A stretch of 21,935 nucleotides of DNA, taken from GCA-2786165 sp964625775. GTDB taxonomy: Bacteria > Pseudomonadota > Gammaproteobacteria > Legionellales > Legionellaceae. The notes under the pieces were generated by a model. It ran no database searches. It saw only the letters and a program-made list of their open reading frames with translations, and had not been told where the DNA came from. The stretch spans positions 1 to 21,935 of the forward strand of contig CAZVEH010000036.1 of NCBI GenBank assembly GCA_964625775.1, given 5' to 3'. The translations under genes were made by a program, and so were the position numbers. Shown here piece after piece: positions 7,589 to 16,239 of the stretch. Position 1 is the first letter of the stretch; each line of letters begins with the position of its first letter.

Positions 7589-9418
7589 ATGCACCTTAGA
7601 TTACGTAGTGTATTAAAAGTAAAAGCGCTGATAGTGGTGTCTTGCATATTTTTTTTGACTCATTGTACACGAATAGTACCAGATAGTCATTTCAATCAGC
7701 AAAAATTGGCAAGTCCTTATACCATGCCTGCTTCTGCCTATCTTGCAATGGCGAACAATCAGACGGGTACAGACAAACAAGCGTTGCTGCTCATGGCCGC
7801 TGGTCGTGCGATTTACGAAGGCCAATGGCGCTATGGAATGACTATCATCAACCAAGCCGGATCTGTGACGGGGGAGTTGGCGGATGAAAAAAGTCTGTTA
7901 TTGGCTAAAATTGATTTGATTCGTGACCAACCTAATTTGACTATCGCGAAATTGGCATCGATTAAAAACTTGAGTCGTTTGTCCGTATTTCATCAGGTAC
8001 AATATCACGATATGTTGGCGTACGCTTATCAGGCTACCGGCGCATTAGTAGAAGCAGTTGTTGAACGAATTAAACTAGAGTTTTTACTGCCAGATGAACA
8101 AGCGAAAGCCAATAATCGACGTGCTCTGTGGCTGTCCTTGACTAAATTATCCCGACCAGAATTAGATACTTTGGCAGCTGAATCTGACGCCAACAGCGTA
8201 TTACAAGGTTGGATTGCTTTGGCAGAGATTTCACGCAAACATTATAATGCCCCCCAAGACATGATCGATGATTTGCATCAATGGCAAGACTCATATCCAG
8301 ATCATCCGGCACAGCATATTTTGCCCTCTCATCTAGAAAAAGTTGAGTCACATTTATTTGCTACTCCTAGACATATGGCCCTGATGCTGCCTTTGACTGG
8401 CCCTTTGGCGGGTCCAGGGCACGCTATCGAGGATGGTTTCATGGAAGCTTACCAAACCAGTGGCCAGCAATCCCGTGTGTCAGTGAAAGTCTATAACACC
8501 GATCAAGCTAATATTGCTTCTGTGTACCAGCAGGCATTAGAAGAAGGTGCAGATTATGTGGTTGGGCCTTTGACCAAACCGGATGTGGCTGTAGTTGCTA
8601 AAATGCAACATCCAGTGCCTACGATTTTATTAAATGATGCAGATCGGGTTTCAGATGCTTTTGCCTTTCAATTTGGATTATCGCCTGCTAATGAAGCGCG
8701 ACAAGTTGCAGCTCGAGCACGTAAATCTGGCTATTCCAGAGCCTTGATCATTGCTCCTGCAGGTGCTTGGGGAACCGATGTGGTGCATGCATTTGTGGCC
8801 CAATGGACAACAAATGGAGGTCAAGTCACCGAAACGTGGCAATATACGCCTGAGCTTGATCTCAGCACGGGAATCCGCCAATTATTGCATGCGTCCGAAA
8901 GTGCCGCTCGTGTACGACCGAAAAAAACTGATCGCTCAAGTGCCGACAATACCTATAAGCGTCGACAAGATTTTGATGTGATTATTTTGATTGCTTATCC
9001 TTCTATAGCGCGGCAAATCATGCCATTGCTGCGTTATTATTTTGCAGGAGATGTGCCAGTCTTTGCAACATCAGCGGTGTATTCAGGCATAGAAAATACA
9101 GGCAAGGACCGCGATTTGAATGGCCTTATTTTCTCTGACATGCCATGGGTCTTTCGTCATCGTCAGCTCGGTCAGCAGCACCATTGGTCTGAACAATTAA
9201 ACAGTTATAATCGCTTATACGCGTTGGGTCTGGATAGCTATATGCTGGCTAATCAATTGAATCACTTGATGCTGTTTCCCGCTGTGGGGATCACTGACAA
9301 ATCTGGCGTGATTTATTTGACCAAAAATCATAAATTAACCAGAATTTTGGTGTTTGGACAATTTAGACAAGGAGTTGCTCACCTTTTAGGCTCAGAGCAA
9401 GATAAATCGATACTTTGA
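7589..9418 (+). CDS. lpoA: Penicillin-binding protein activator LpoA (outer-membrane lipoprotein)
   Basis: LpoA reaches from the outer membrane through peptidoglycan to stimulate PBP1A transpeptidation. The 609-residue product has an N-terminal helical (TPR-like) region to about 250 and a periplasmic-binding-protein-like C-terminal domain starting at ALMLPLTGPLAGPG, with YVVGPLTKPDV, ILLNDAD and DRDLNGLIFSDMPW. ATG 7589 was chosen over TTG 7580 because AGG (7577-7579) directly abuts the TTG but sits nine bases before the ATG. The lipoprotein signal is unusual. The expected lipid Cys26 is in FFLTHC, with His before Cys, while Cys19 (IVVSC) fits the lipobox better but has a very short hydrophobic stretch before it. 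In E. coli, yraN follows lpoA; here it is about 6.5 kb away. Confidence 0.92.
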   Translation: MHLRLRSVLKVKALIVVSCIFFLTHCTRIVPDSHFNQQKLASPYTMPASAYLAMANNQTGTDKQALLLMAAGRAIYEGQWRYGMTIINQAGSVTGELADEKSLLLAKIDLIRDQPNLTIAKLASIKNLSRLSVFHQVQYHDMLAYAYQATGALVEAVVERIKLEFLLPDEQAKANNRRALWLSLTKLSRPELDTLAAESDANSVLQGWIALAEISRKHYNAPQDMIDDLHQWQDSYPDHPAQHILPSHLEKVESHLFATPRHMALMLPLTGPLAGPGHAIEDGFMEAYQTSGQQSRVSVKVYNTDQANIASVYQQALEEGADYVVGPLTKPDVAVVAKMQHPVPTILLNDADRVSDAFAFQFGLSPANEARQVAARARKSGYSRALIIAPAGAWGTDVVHAFVAQWTTNGGQVTETWQYTPELDLSTGIRQLLHASESAARVRPKKTDRSSADNTYKRRQDFDVIILIAYPSIARQIMPLLRYYFAGDVPVFATSAVYSGIENTGKDRDLNGLIFSDMPWVFRHRQLGQQHHWSEQLNSYNRLYALGLDSYMLANQLNHLMLFPAVGITDKSGVIYLTKNHKLTRILVFGQFRQGVAHLLGSEQDKSIL

Positions 9419-9429
9419 GTCGATATTCA

Positions 9430-9459
9430 TTTACATCACCCTGATAAATGTAGTAAAAT
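9430..9459 (+). promoter_or_regulatory. Candidate promoter for the membrane protein at 9541
   Basis: TTTACA (9430-9435) and TAAAAT (9454-9459) are spaced by 18 bases, a fair sigma-70 match, about 80 bases before the ATG at 9541. Just after it, ACATATA (9463-9469) and TATATGT (9476-9482) form a seven-base inverted repeat near the expected transcription start. That could be an operator or a weak RNA hairpin. The assignment rests only on sequence match and position. Confidence 0.4.
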
Positions 9460-9540
9460 AGAACATATAGTTTTTTATATGTATGTTTTTGCGTAAAATC
9501 AATGATGCAGTGCAATATCCAGCGATTAAGGGTGATGTGA

Positions 9541-11493
9541 ATGAGTGCTTCCGCAGCAGAAATGGAGAAAATGCAGCTTTTGCTGAGCGGTTTAACGCCT
9601 GGGCATCATTCGATCGCTGATATTCGCGAACATCTTGACTTTTTGGTACCCACACACGCGATTCCTCGCTCATTTGACAATGCCGTGCTATTCAACACAG
9701 ATATATTTCGTTCTGATGCCCTTAATCAAGTGGATGAGTTACTAGCCTATTACAGCGAAGCTGGGCGAGTGCTGGGCAATCATGATGCTGAACAAAATGA
9801 AAAAGATCTCATATGGGCTGCCTTGCAATTATATGCTCGTTTGCAAGCTATTCATCATGATGTTGGTTTGGTACTGGAACCCAAAACTGAGTACGCACTG
9901 TGCTTAGAAAAATTGCAGGCCTGCCAAAAGTTGTTGACAAAAAATAGCTCTGCTCAATCGGCTCAGCAAGTTGGCGCACTGTTCGCCTACGCTACGGCAA
10001 ATGCTGGTCTCAGGGATGGGTGGGAAGAATTTGTAGCGTGTTTTATTGATCTGCGACAATGGGAATCCTTTTTTGCTTGGTTTATCAATCAAATCGACAA
10101 GCGCAATGAAACCCGTTTGTTTTGGGTGTGGGGTCGACCCAATGTGGATTTGGTTCTGGGATGGCTGGGTCAAAAAGAAGCACAGGAACGTTTGGCCGCA
10201 ACCAAATTTATTCCAGGACATATTTCTTGGGCTTTGTACGCCTTCCGTGGAACTTTGTTTTTCTTAAAATACATGCACAAACGCTTGAACGATCCCAAAT
10301 GGTTAAAAGCAACGAATGCGTTGTCCCCAGAGGAGCGTGCAAGCTATCGCGCTCTTTACATCAAAGCCTATTGGGACGTATATAAATATCGTATTCTGAA
10401 CGATTATGTTTGGGGTGCATTCAATTTGGTTTGCTATGGCTGGTGGACAGGATGGGCGGGAGATGCTTGCACCAGTTTATTATTATGTATGGATATTTAT
10501 CTAACAAATTTGAACTTTGCTGAAGCCAAAATACAGCATAGGACCATTCAAGAAAGGCATGAGCTACGATTAACTGAATTGTTAAATAGCATGGAAAAAA
10601 TTGTAGGGTATAGGGTTTCTGCTTTATCGAGGGAGGCGGTCAAAGGCTTTCTTGAAGAATGTGGGCAGAAGCTTTCTACGCGCGTTCTTCAACAGGAGTC
10701 TTTGACCCCAGAGGAACAAGCGTTTAGGGAACTGGTTGGGGATTGGTTAAAAGTAGAGCGTGTTCAGCGAGAGCATCAGAAAAAATGGCAGAAAAAAAGT
10801 CAGTTTCTTGAGTATGATTGCATCTATGCCAAAGCCTTGTTGTTTGCATTTTTAATTTGTGTTTCTATACTGATGCCTGGTTTGTGGTCGATTTCCCTGA
10901 ACCTGTTGTTGAGTTCAAGCGGGACAGTTTTGTGTATGGCATTGACCATTTTTTACCGCACAGCCCGTGTAGAATTAAAAGTAAGCCAGAGTCAACAAGA
11001 TATCCGCGATTTGCGACAGCAAGAACAACAGTGCTTCTACCAGTTTGTTACATGGCAAAGCAAGAACTCTTCAGCGGCGTGTGTGACCGGAGCTATGCAA
11101 GATTTGTATTTGGATTTGGTCAAAGTGGGCCGGAAAATTAACTTTGAGAATGATTTGATTCAGTATGAGCGGTTGGAATTGGCGCGGACTACTTTGTTGC
11201 GGGTCTTGATTCCCACTTTGATCGGTTTGACATCGGTCTATTTGACTGCAACACTACCAATTTATGGGCTTGTATTAGCATTTTCTGCCTTATTGGCTTA
11301 TGCGTTAGATGTGTTTGTGCGTCAGTATAAACCTGCTGAATTGCAAGCATCCACTACCCTAAATGACACTGATTATCGACAGTTTTGTCAACGCCCTAGA
11401 GTATTTGGTCGGTATGCCGATGGGTTGTTTGCCCAACCAGATTGCCAATCATCGCATGAAGAGTCTGCGGCTTTAGTGCATACGGTATCTTGA
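9541..11493 (+). CDS. Large multi-pass membrane protein of unknown function (family shared with the gene at 5180)
   Basis: I do not recognise a named family. The 650-residue product starts at ATG 9541 with AAGGG eight bases upstream. A soluble helical region (1-220) precedes hydrophobic segments near 227-247, 288-308 and 310-327. A long charged helix (about 340-425, rich in E, Q, K and R, probably coiled coil) leads to a hydrophobic pair near 430-475, a second charged stretch and a final pair near 560-598, then a polar tail. ILNDYVW (285-291) and DACTSLLLCMDIY (from 308) align with similar motifs of the 5180 product, and the closing hydrophobic hairpin also resembles it. Compared with that protein it carries about 165 extra residues, much of it in the charged middle. 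It lies between lpoA and mnmG on the same strand. Confidence 0.75.
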   Translation: MSASAAEMEKMQLLLSGLTPGHHSIADIREHLDFLVPTHAIPRSFDNAVLFNTDIFRSDALNQVDELLAYYSEAGRVLGNHDAEQNEKDLIWAALQLYARLQAIHHDVGLVLEPKTEYALCLEKLQACQKLLTKNSSAQSAQQVGALFAYATANAGLRDGWEEFVACFIDLRQWESFFAWFINQIDKRNETRLFWVWGRPNVDLVLGWLGQKEAQERLAATKFIPGHISWALYAFRGTLFFLKYMHKRLNDPKWLKATNALSPEERASYRALYIKAYWDVYKYRILNDYVWGAFNLVCYGWWTGWAGDACTSLLLCMDIYLTNLNFAEAKIQHRTIQERHELRLTELLNSMEKIVGYRVSALSREAVKGFLEECGQKLSTRVLQQESLTPEEQAFRELVGDWLKVERVQREHQKKWQKKSQFLEYDCIYAKALLFAFLICVSILMPGLWSISLNLLLSSSGTVLCMALTIFYRTARVELKVSQSQQDIRDLRQQEQQCFYQFVTWQSKNSSAACVTGAMQDLYLDLVKVGRKINFENDLIQYERLELARTTLLRVLIPTLIGLTSVYLTATLPIYGLVLAFSALLAYALDVFVRQYKPAELQASTTLNDTDYRQFCQRPRVFGRYADGLFAQPDCQSSHEESAALVHTVS

Positions 11494-11615
11494 GTGGCGT
11501 CACCCTCAGCAAGCGTGTGATCTGATCCGTGGGAGCCCCATCCCTTGTTTTGTGTGCGGGAAAAGAGTCAGATGACATTTCATCGTTGATTATAGGTAAC
11601 TGGCTGGAATTCATG

Positions 11616-11621
11616 TATAAT
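11616..11621 (+). promoter_or_regulatory. Candidate -10 box upstream of mnmG
   Basis: A perfect TATAAT lies 28 bases before the mnmG ATG, in a 156-base gap after the preceding gene. No good -35 is seen at a 16 to 18 base spacing. This may be a weak or activator-dependent promoter, and it is called on the -10 box and its location only. Confidence 0.4.
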
Positions 11622-11649
11622 ATCACTCAAATATTGAACAGACTATCTC

Positions 11650-13527
11650 ATGAATCTAGATAAACAGTACGATGTGATCATTGTTGGCGGTGGGCATGCA
11701 GGTACGGAAGCGGCTTTGGCGTCAGCACGTATGGGTGCTCACACTCTTTTATTGACACACAATATGGATTTGTTGGGTCAAATGTCCTGTAATCCTGCTA
11801 TTGGGGGGATTGGCAAAGGACATTTGGTCAAAGAAATTGATGCCTTGGATGGTGCCATGGCGCGTGCCGCGGATGCTGCAGGTATTCAATTTCGAATTTT
11901 AAATGCCTCCAAAGGCCCTGCCGTGCGTGCGACTCGAGCGCAAGCTGACCGTGTTTTATATCGCCAAGCCATTCGTCATATTCTGCAAACACAACCTAAT
12001 TTAACACTCTTTCAACAAGCAGTGGATGATGTGTTGGTGGAAGGTAATCGTGTAACGGGTGTTGTGACGCAAATGGGTTTAACCTTGCGCGCGCATGCTG
12101 TTGTGCTGACCGTTGGTACCTTTTTGGGCGGTAAGATTCATGTCGGTATGAATCAATACCCTGGTGGTCGTGCTGGTGATCCGCCCGCTGTTGCTTTGGC
12201 GCAACGCTTGCGCGAACTCGATTTGCCGGTGGGTCGGTTGAAAACGGGTACACCCCCGCGTATTGACGGTCGAAGCTTAGATTATACACAAATGACTGAG
12301 CAGCCCGGTGATGAGCCTGTGCCTGTGTTTTCATATTTGGGCAAGAGAGAGCATCACCCACAACAGGTGCCGTGTTTTATCACTCATACGACGGAACGCA
12401 CGCACGACATTATTCGTCAAAATCTACATCAATCTCCTATGTATGCTGGTGTTATAGAGGGCGTGGGGCCTCGTTATTGTCCCTCCATTGAAGACAAAGT
12501 TGTGCGTTTTGCTGAGAAACTGTCGCATCAAATTTTTGTAGAGCCAGAAGGGCTCACGACACACGAAATGTACCCGAACGGGATTTCAACGAGCTTGCCG
12601 TTTGAAGTGCAGGTACAATTTGTACGAACTTTGCGTGGATTTGAGCAGGCACATATTACGCGACCTGGGTATGCCATTGAGTATGATTATTTTGATCCGC
12701 GTGGATTGACCCCTTATCTTCAAACCAAAGCCTTTGTAAATTTGTTTTTTGCAGGGCAAATCAACGGTACTACTGGGTATGAAGAAGCCGCTGCACAGGG
12801 GTTAATTGCAGGAATGAATGCTGCTTTATGGGTGAAAGATCAGCCTTTGTGGAGCCCACGCCGCGATGAAGCTTATGTCGGTGTTTTGATAGATGATTTG
12901 ATCACACGTGGCACTCAAGAACCCTACCGCATGTTTACGTCTCGGGCAGAATATCGCTTGCTGCTGCGCGAGGATAATGCGGATTTACGTTTGACAGAAA
13001 TTGGTCGTCATTTGGGATTGGTGGGCGAAGAGCGTTGGCAGGTTTTTTCGGAAAAGCGAGAGATGATTGAGCGGTTGAATGGGCAATTGCAAGACACATG
13101 GGTCCGTGTAGGACATAATCAGGCTTTGCAAGGTACACTAGAAACTCCGTTTCAACATGATTGTCGCGCAATAGATGCTTTGAAACGACCAGAACTACAT
13201 TACCAAGATTTGCAAAAACTAGGCGATTTGAATTTACCCGATGTGTGTGAGGCTGTGGCCCAACAAGTTGAGATTCAAGCCAAATATCATGGATATATTG
13301 AACGACAGCGTTCAGATATCGTGCGCATGGAAAAACACGAGAACACGCAATTGCCGCTTGATATAGATTATCATAACGTTTCAGGGTTATCGGCTGAAAT
13401 GGTGCAAAAACTTACCCAGATAAAGCCGCGAACGCTGGCACAAGCTGGGCGTATCTCTGGCGTCACTCCTGCAGCGTTATCTTTGTTGTTGGTGTATATC
13501 AAAAAACAACGATTGTTGGCCGTATGA
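11650..13527 (+). CDS. mnmG: tRNA uridine-34 carboxymethylaminomethyl enzyme MnmG
   Basis: MnmG is the FAD-dependent partner of MnmE in forming the cmnm5 modification at tRNA position 34. The 625-residue product has the N-terminal FAD-binding motif IIVGGGHAGTEAALASARMG (about residues 10-29). Two family-conserved cysteines are present: Cys47 in SCNPAIGGIGKGHLVKEID and one in GPRYCPSIEDK. The GTPPRIDGRS and EPYRMFTSRAEYRL segments are also typical. The ATG at 11650 lacks a clear ribosome site. It is followed by rsmG with a four-base ATGA overlap, the usual order. It is separated from mnmE by about 6.5 kb, although the two are commonly close neighbours. Confidence 0.97.
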   Translation: MNLDKQYDVIIVGGGHAGTEAALASARMGAHTLLLTHNMDLLGQMSCNPAIGGIGKGHLVKEIDALDGAMARAADAAGIQFRILNASKGPAVRATRAQADRVLYRQAIRHILQTQPNLTLFQQAVDDVLVEGNRVTGVVTQMGLTLRAHAVVLTVGTFLGGKIHVGMNQYPGGRAGDPPAVALAQRLRELDLPVGRLKTGTPPRIDGRSLDYTQMTEQPGDEPVPVFSYLGKREHHPQQVPCFITHTTERTHDIIRQNLHQSPMYAGVIEGVGPRYCPSIEDKVVRFAEKLSHQIFVEPEGLTTHEMYPNGISTSLPFEVQVQFVRTLRGFEQAHITRPGYAIEYDYFDPRGLTPYLQTKAFVNLFFAGQINGTTGYEEAAAQGLIAGMNAALWVKDQPLWSPRRDEAYVGVLIDDLITRGTQEPYRMFTSRAEYRLLLREDNADLRLTEIGRHLGLVGEERWQVFSEKREMIERLNGQLQDTWVRVGHNQALQGTLETPFQHDCRAIDALKRPELHYQDLQKLGDLNLPDVCEAVAQQVEIQAKYHGYIERQRSDIVRMEKHENTQLPLDIDYHNVSGLSAEMVQKLTQIKPRTLAQAGRISGVTPAALSLLLVYIKKQRLLAV

Positions 13528-14156
13528 CGTCTGATCACAACAAGGTGGTTTTGGCATTAAGAGCTGGCATTGCTTCTACGGCCTTGCACCAAGATTTGGA
13601 GGCATTGACCCAAGCCTGTTTTGCTTATTTGACCCTGTTACATAAATGGAACGGTGCCTATAATTTGACGGCAGTACGCTCTATGGAAGATATGGTAAGC
13701 AGACATATTTTGGATAGCCTGGCTATCTTGCCATGGGTGGAAGGCAACCGTGTTTTGGATGTGGGCACAGGTGCAGGATTGCCCGGGATTCCTCTGGCGT
13801 TGGCATGCCCAGATAAACACGTAGTGTTGTTAGACAGCAATGGCAAAAAAACACGATTCTTGTCGGAAGTACAACGAGCATTACATTTATCTAACGTTGA
13901 AATTGTGCAATCTCGGGTTGAACACTATCAGCCTGCATTGCCTTTTGATACCGTGGTGAGTCGCGCTTTTTCTGATATGCAGAGTATGTTGGAACAAACC
14001 AAACATTTGCTGGCACCTGGAGGGCAATGGGTTGCAATGAAAGGCTCGCAGGTTAACTTAGAATTGTCATCTTTAGCGTCCGAATACCGTATTGAGTCTT
14101 ATTCGCTGGCCGGGGTTGAAGGTGAGCGTTGTTGTGTCATTATCGACTATAAATGA
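13524..14156 (+). CDS. rsmG: 16S rRNA (guanine-527-N7)-methyltransferase
   Basis: RsmG methylates N7 of G527 in 16S rRNA; its loss gives low-level streptomycin resistance in several bacteria. The 210 residues are the normal length. The S-adenosylmethionine-binding loop reads VLDVGTGAGLPGIPLA (about residues 73-88), preceded by the family segment KWNGAYNLTAVR and followed by VVSRAFSD and APGGQWVAMKG. The start ATG overlaps the mnmG stop, and the gene ends just before the parA ribosome site. Confidence 0.97.
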   Translation: MTSDHNKVVLALRAGIASTALHQDLEALTQACFAYLTLLHKWNGAYNLTAVRSMEDMVSRHILDSLAILPWVEGNRVLDVGTGAGLPGIPLALACPDKHVVLLDSNGKKTRFLSEVQRALHLSNVEIVQSRVEHYQPALPFDTVVSRAFSDMQSMLEQTKHLLAPGGQWVAMKGSQVNLELSSLASEYRIESYSLAGVEGERCCVIIDYK

Positions 14157-14164
14157 GGTTTATC

Positions 14165-14935
14165 ATGGCCAAAATCATCGCCATTGCAAATCAAAAAGGA
14201 GGCGTGGGTAAAACCACCACGTCGATTAATTTAGCGGCATCCTTAAAAGCCAGGGAACAATCAGTGTTGTTGATCGACCTCGATCCGCAAGGCTCTGCCA
14301 CTTTGGGTTCTGGTGTAGATAAACATAGTTTGGCGTATTCAACCAATGATGTTTTGCTGCATGATTGCACGGCTGAACAAGCTTGTTTGAGCGTAGGAAA
14401 TGGGTTTGATCTGATTCCTGCGAATGGTGATTTGACCGTAGCGGAAGTCAGTTTGATGTCACGTGTAAACCGTGAAGGATTTTTATCTCGAGCCTTATTG
14501 CCCTTGAAAAATCGATATGATTATATACTGATTGATTGTCCGCCTGCTTTAAACACATTGACCTTGAATGCATTGATGGCGGCCGACTCGGTATTGATTC
14601 CAATGCAATGTGAGTATTTTGCAATGGAAGGATTGGTGGCTTTGCTGAGCACGATTGAACAAGTTCAGGCATCCATTAATCCGCGCTTAACCCTTGAGGG
14701 GGTGTTGCGAACGATGTATGATGCTCGCAGCCGGCTATGTTCGGAAATATCCAAACAATTGCAAGAACATTTTGCAGATAAAGTGTACCGATCGGTGATC
14801 CCGCGTAATGTACGTTTGGCTGAAGCACCGAGTCATGGATTATCTGCGTTGCAATACGATAAAAACTCTATAGGCGCTGCAGCCTATATGGTGTTGGCTT
14901 CAGAATTGATCAATCGGCAAGAGGTGACGGTATGA
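14165..14935 (+). CDS. parA: Chromosome-partitioning ATPase ParA (Soj)
   Basis: ParA is a DNA-binding ATPase that works with ParB to segregate the origin region. The 256-residue product has the deviant Walker A KGGVGKTT (residues 11-18), the Walker A' region LLIDLDPQGSAT and the Walker B segment ILIDCPPALN. ATG 14165 was chosen because GAGG (14155-14158) is six bases upstream and the protein then begins MAKIIAIANQKGG as in the family. The ATG at 14153 would lie upstream of that ribosome site. The TGA overlaps the parB ATG by four bases. Confidence 0.97.
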   Translation: MAKIIAIANQKGGVGKTTTSINLAASLKAREQSVLLIDLDPQGSATLGSGVDKHSLAYSTNDVLLHDCTAEQACLSVGNGFDLIPANGDLTVAEVSLMSRVNREGFLSRALLPLKNRYDYILIDCPPALNTLTLNALMAADSVLIPMQCEYFAMEGLVALLSTIEQVQASINPRLTLEGVLRTMYDARSRLCSEISKQLQEHFADKVYRSVIPRNVRLAEAPSHGLSALQYDKNSIGAAAYMVLASELINRQEVTV

Positions 14936-15813
14936 AGCACAAACGTAGCAGTCTAGGACGAAATTTATCGGCCTTACTAGGTGATTCGGCAATACAAATC
15001 AAGCCTGATACGCCGTTGCTTGCGCATTCTCATATTGAACAACGACCTATCACCAGCTTAGTACCAGGACAATATCAACCACGCAGGGTATTTGATGACG
15101 CATCCCTTGCTGAATTGGCGCATTCGATTCAGACGCAAGGCTTACTTCAACCTTTGGTTGTTCGTGAATTGAAGCCCGGCCAATACGAAATCATTGCCGG
15201 GGAGCGACGTTGGCGTGCGTGTCAGGTAGCTGGCTTGACTGACATTCCAGTTTTGATTCGTCAAGTGGATGATAAAACTGCGATTGCACTTGCCTTGGTT
15301 GAAAATTTACAACGAGAAGATTTGACCGTATTAGATCAAGCAAGGGCCATGCAGCGTTTATTGACGGAGTTTGACCTGACTCATCAACAAATCGCAGTAT
15401 TGTTGTCTAAGTCTCGGACCGCTGTGTCCAATTATTTACGTTTGCTGCATTTAACCTCAGAAGTGCAAGCTTTTCTTGAAAAAGGCAGTTTGGACATGGG
15501 GCATGCGCGTTGTTTATTACCCCTGACCGCAGCGCAGCAAAATCAAGTGGCGGCTATGGTGGTTACCAAAGGCCTGTCGGTGCGTGAAACAGAACGTTTG
15601 GTCAATAATCTGAAGGCAGATAAGCCCGTTGTGGCCAAGCCTAAATTAGAATGCCCCCCCATGTTACAACCGAAATTAGATGCCCTGGCACAACGCTTAG
15701 AAACCGCTGTCACCCTAAAACCAAAACCAGGGTCTTCAGGACAGGGTACCTTGGTGATCCATTACCCGGATTTAGCAGTGTTGGATAAAATTATGGCTCA
15801 TATATTGGATTAA
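14932..15813 (+). CDS. parB: Chromosome-partitioning protein ParB (Spo0J)
   Basis: ParB is a CTP-dependent DNA clamp that loads at parS sites and is moved by ParA. The 293-residue product has the N-terminal nucleotide-binding domain with the boxes QYQPRRVFDD, GLLQPLVVRE and GERRWRAC, then ALVENLQREDL. A helix-turn-helix follows (QIAVLLSKSRTAVSNYLRLL), with MGHARCLLPL, and a C-terminal dimerisation region. The extreme N-terminus (KRSSLGRNLSALLG) is the usual ParA-contact sequence. I could not find a convincing parS palindrome in the window, so its sites are probably elsewhere near the origin. Confidence 0.97.
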   Translation: MKHKRSSLGRNLSALLGDSAIQIKPDTPLLAHSHIEQRPITSLVPGQYQPRRVFDDASLAELAHSIQTQGLLQPLVVRELKPGQYEIIAGERRWRACQVAGLTDIPVLIRQVDDKTAIALALVENLQREDLTVLDQARAMQRLLTEFDLTHQQIAVLLSKSRTAVSNYLRLLHLTSEVQAFLEKGSLDMGHARCLLPLTAAQQNQVAAMVVTKGLSVRETERLVNNLKADKPVVAKPKLECPPMLQPKLDALAQRLETAVTLKPKPGSSGQGTLVIHYPDLAVLDKIMAHILD

Positions 15814-15877
15814 GAATGCCGAGAAAGTGCCTGCAGAGCTGATGGCTTAAAAAACAATATAGCAACAGGATGGAACT

Positions 15878-16234
15878 GTGTCGCAGGTAGAGGGATCAAA
15901 AGCAGAATGCATCGCGCGAGATTATTTGTTAAGTCAGGGATTGCAGTGGCGAGCCAGCAATTTTCGCTCTCGAGTGGGTGAAATAGACTTAATCATGCAG
16001 GACGGACACGAGGTGGTTTTTGTAGAAGTAAGAGCGCGGCGCTCAGCTACATATGGTGGTGCGGTAGAAAGTATTACCTACGCCAAACGTCAAAAAATAA
16101 TCAAAACAGCTATGTTATATTTACAACAATATAAGTTATACGATCGATATGTGGGTCGATTTGATGTGTTGGCTTTACAGGGTCAGCCACCGACCATCCA
16201 TTGGATCAAACATGCATTTGAAATGGATCAATAG
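15878..16234 (+). CDS. yraN: YraN family protein (UPF0102, nuclease-like fold)
   Basis: This is a small conserved protein of uncertain role with an endonuclease-like (PD-(D/E)XK type) core. The core is visible as GEIDLIMQDGHEVVFVEVRAR, split around residues 30-50, followed by TYGGAVESIT and KRQKI. The length of 118 residues is typical. The start is GTG at 15878 with AGGA seven bases upstream. An overlapping ATG at 15870 is in another frame. The gene follows parB after 64 bases and precedes diaA by five bases. In E. coli it lies directly between lpoA and diaA, so this is the second half of that cluster. Confidence 0.93.
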   Translation: MSQVEGSKAECIARDYLLSQGLQWRASNFRSRVGEIDLIMQDGHEVVFVEVRARRSATYGGAVESITYAKRQKIIKTAMLYLQQYKLYDRYVGRFDVLALQGQPPTIHWIKHAFEMDQ

Positions 16235-16239
16235 ATATC

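Noticed and set aside
12000..12361. A long minus-strand reading frame inside mnmG, and similar ones inside rsmI, lpoA, mnmE and sodB
   Set aside because: These lie wholly inside strongly conserved genes on the other strand, lack ribosome sites and have low-complexity shadow composition.
15814..15877. A hidden small gene or terminator between parB and yraN
   Set aside because: The 64 bases contain only the yraN ribosome site and an A-rich run; no stem or coding frame stands out.
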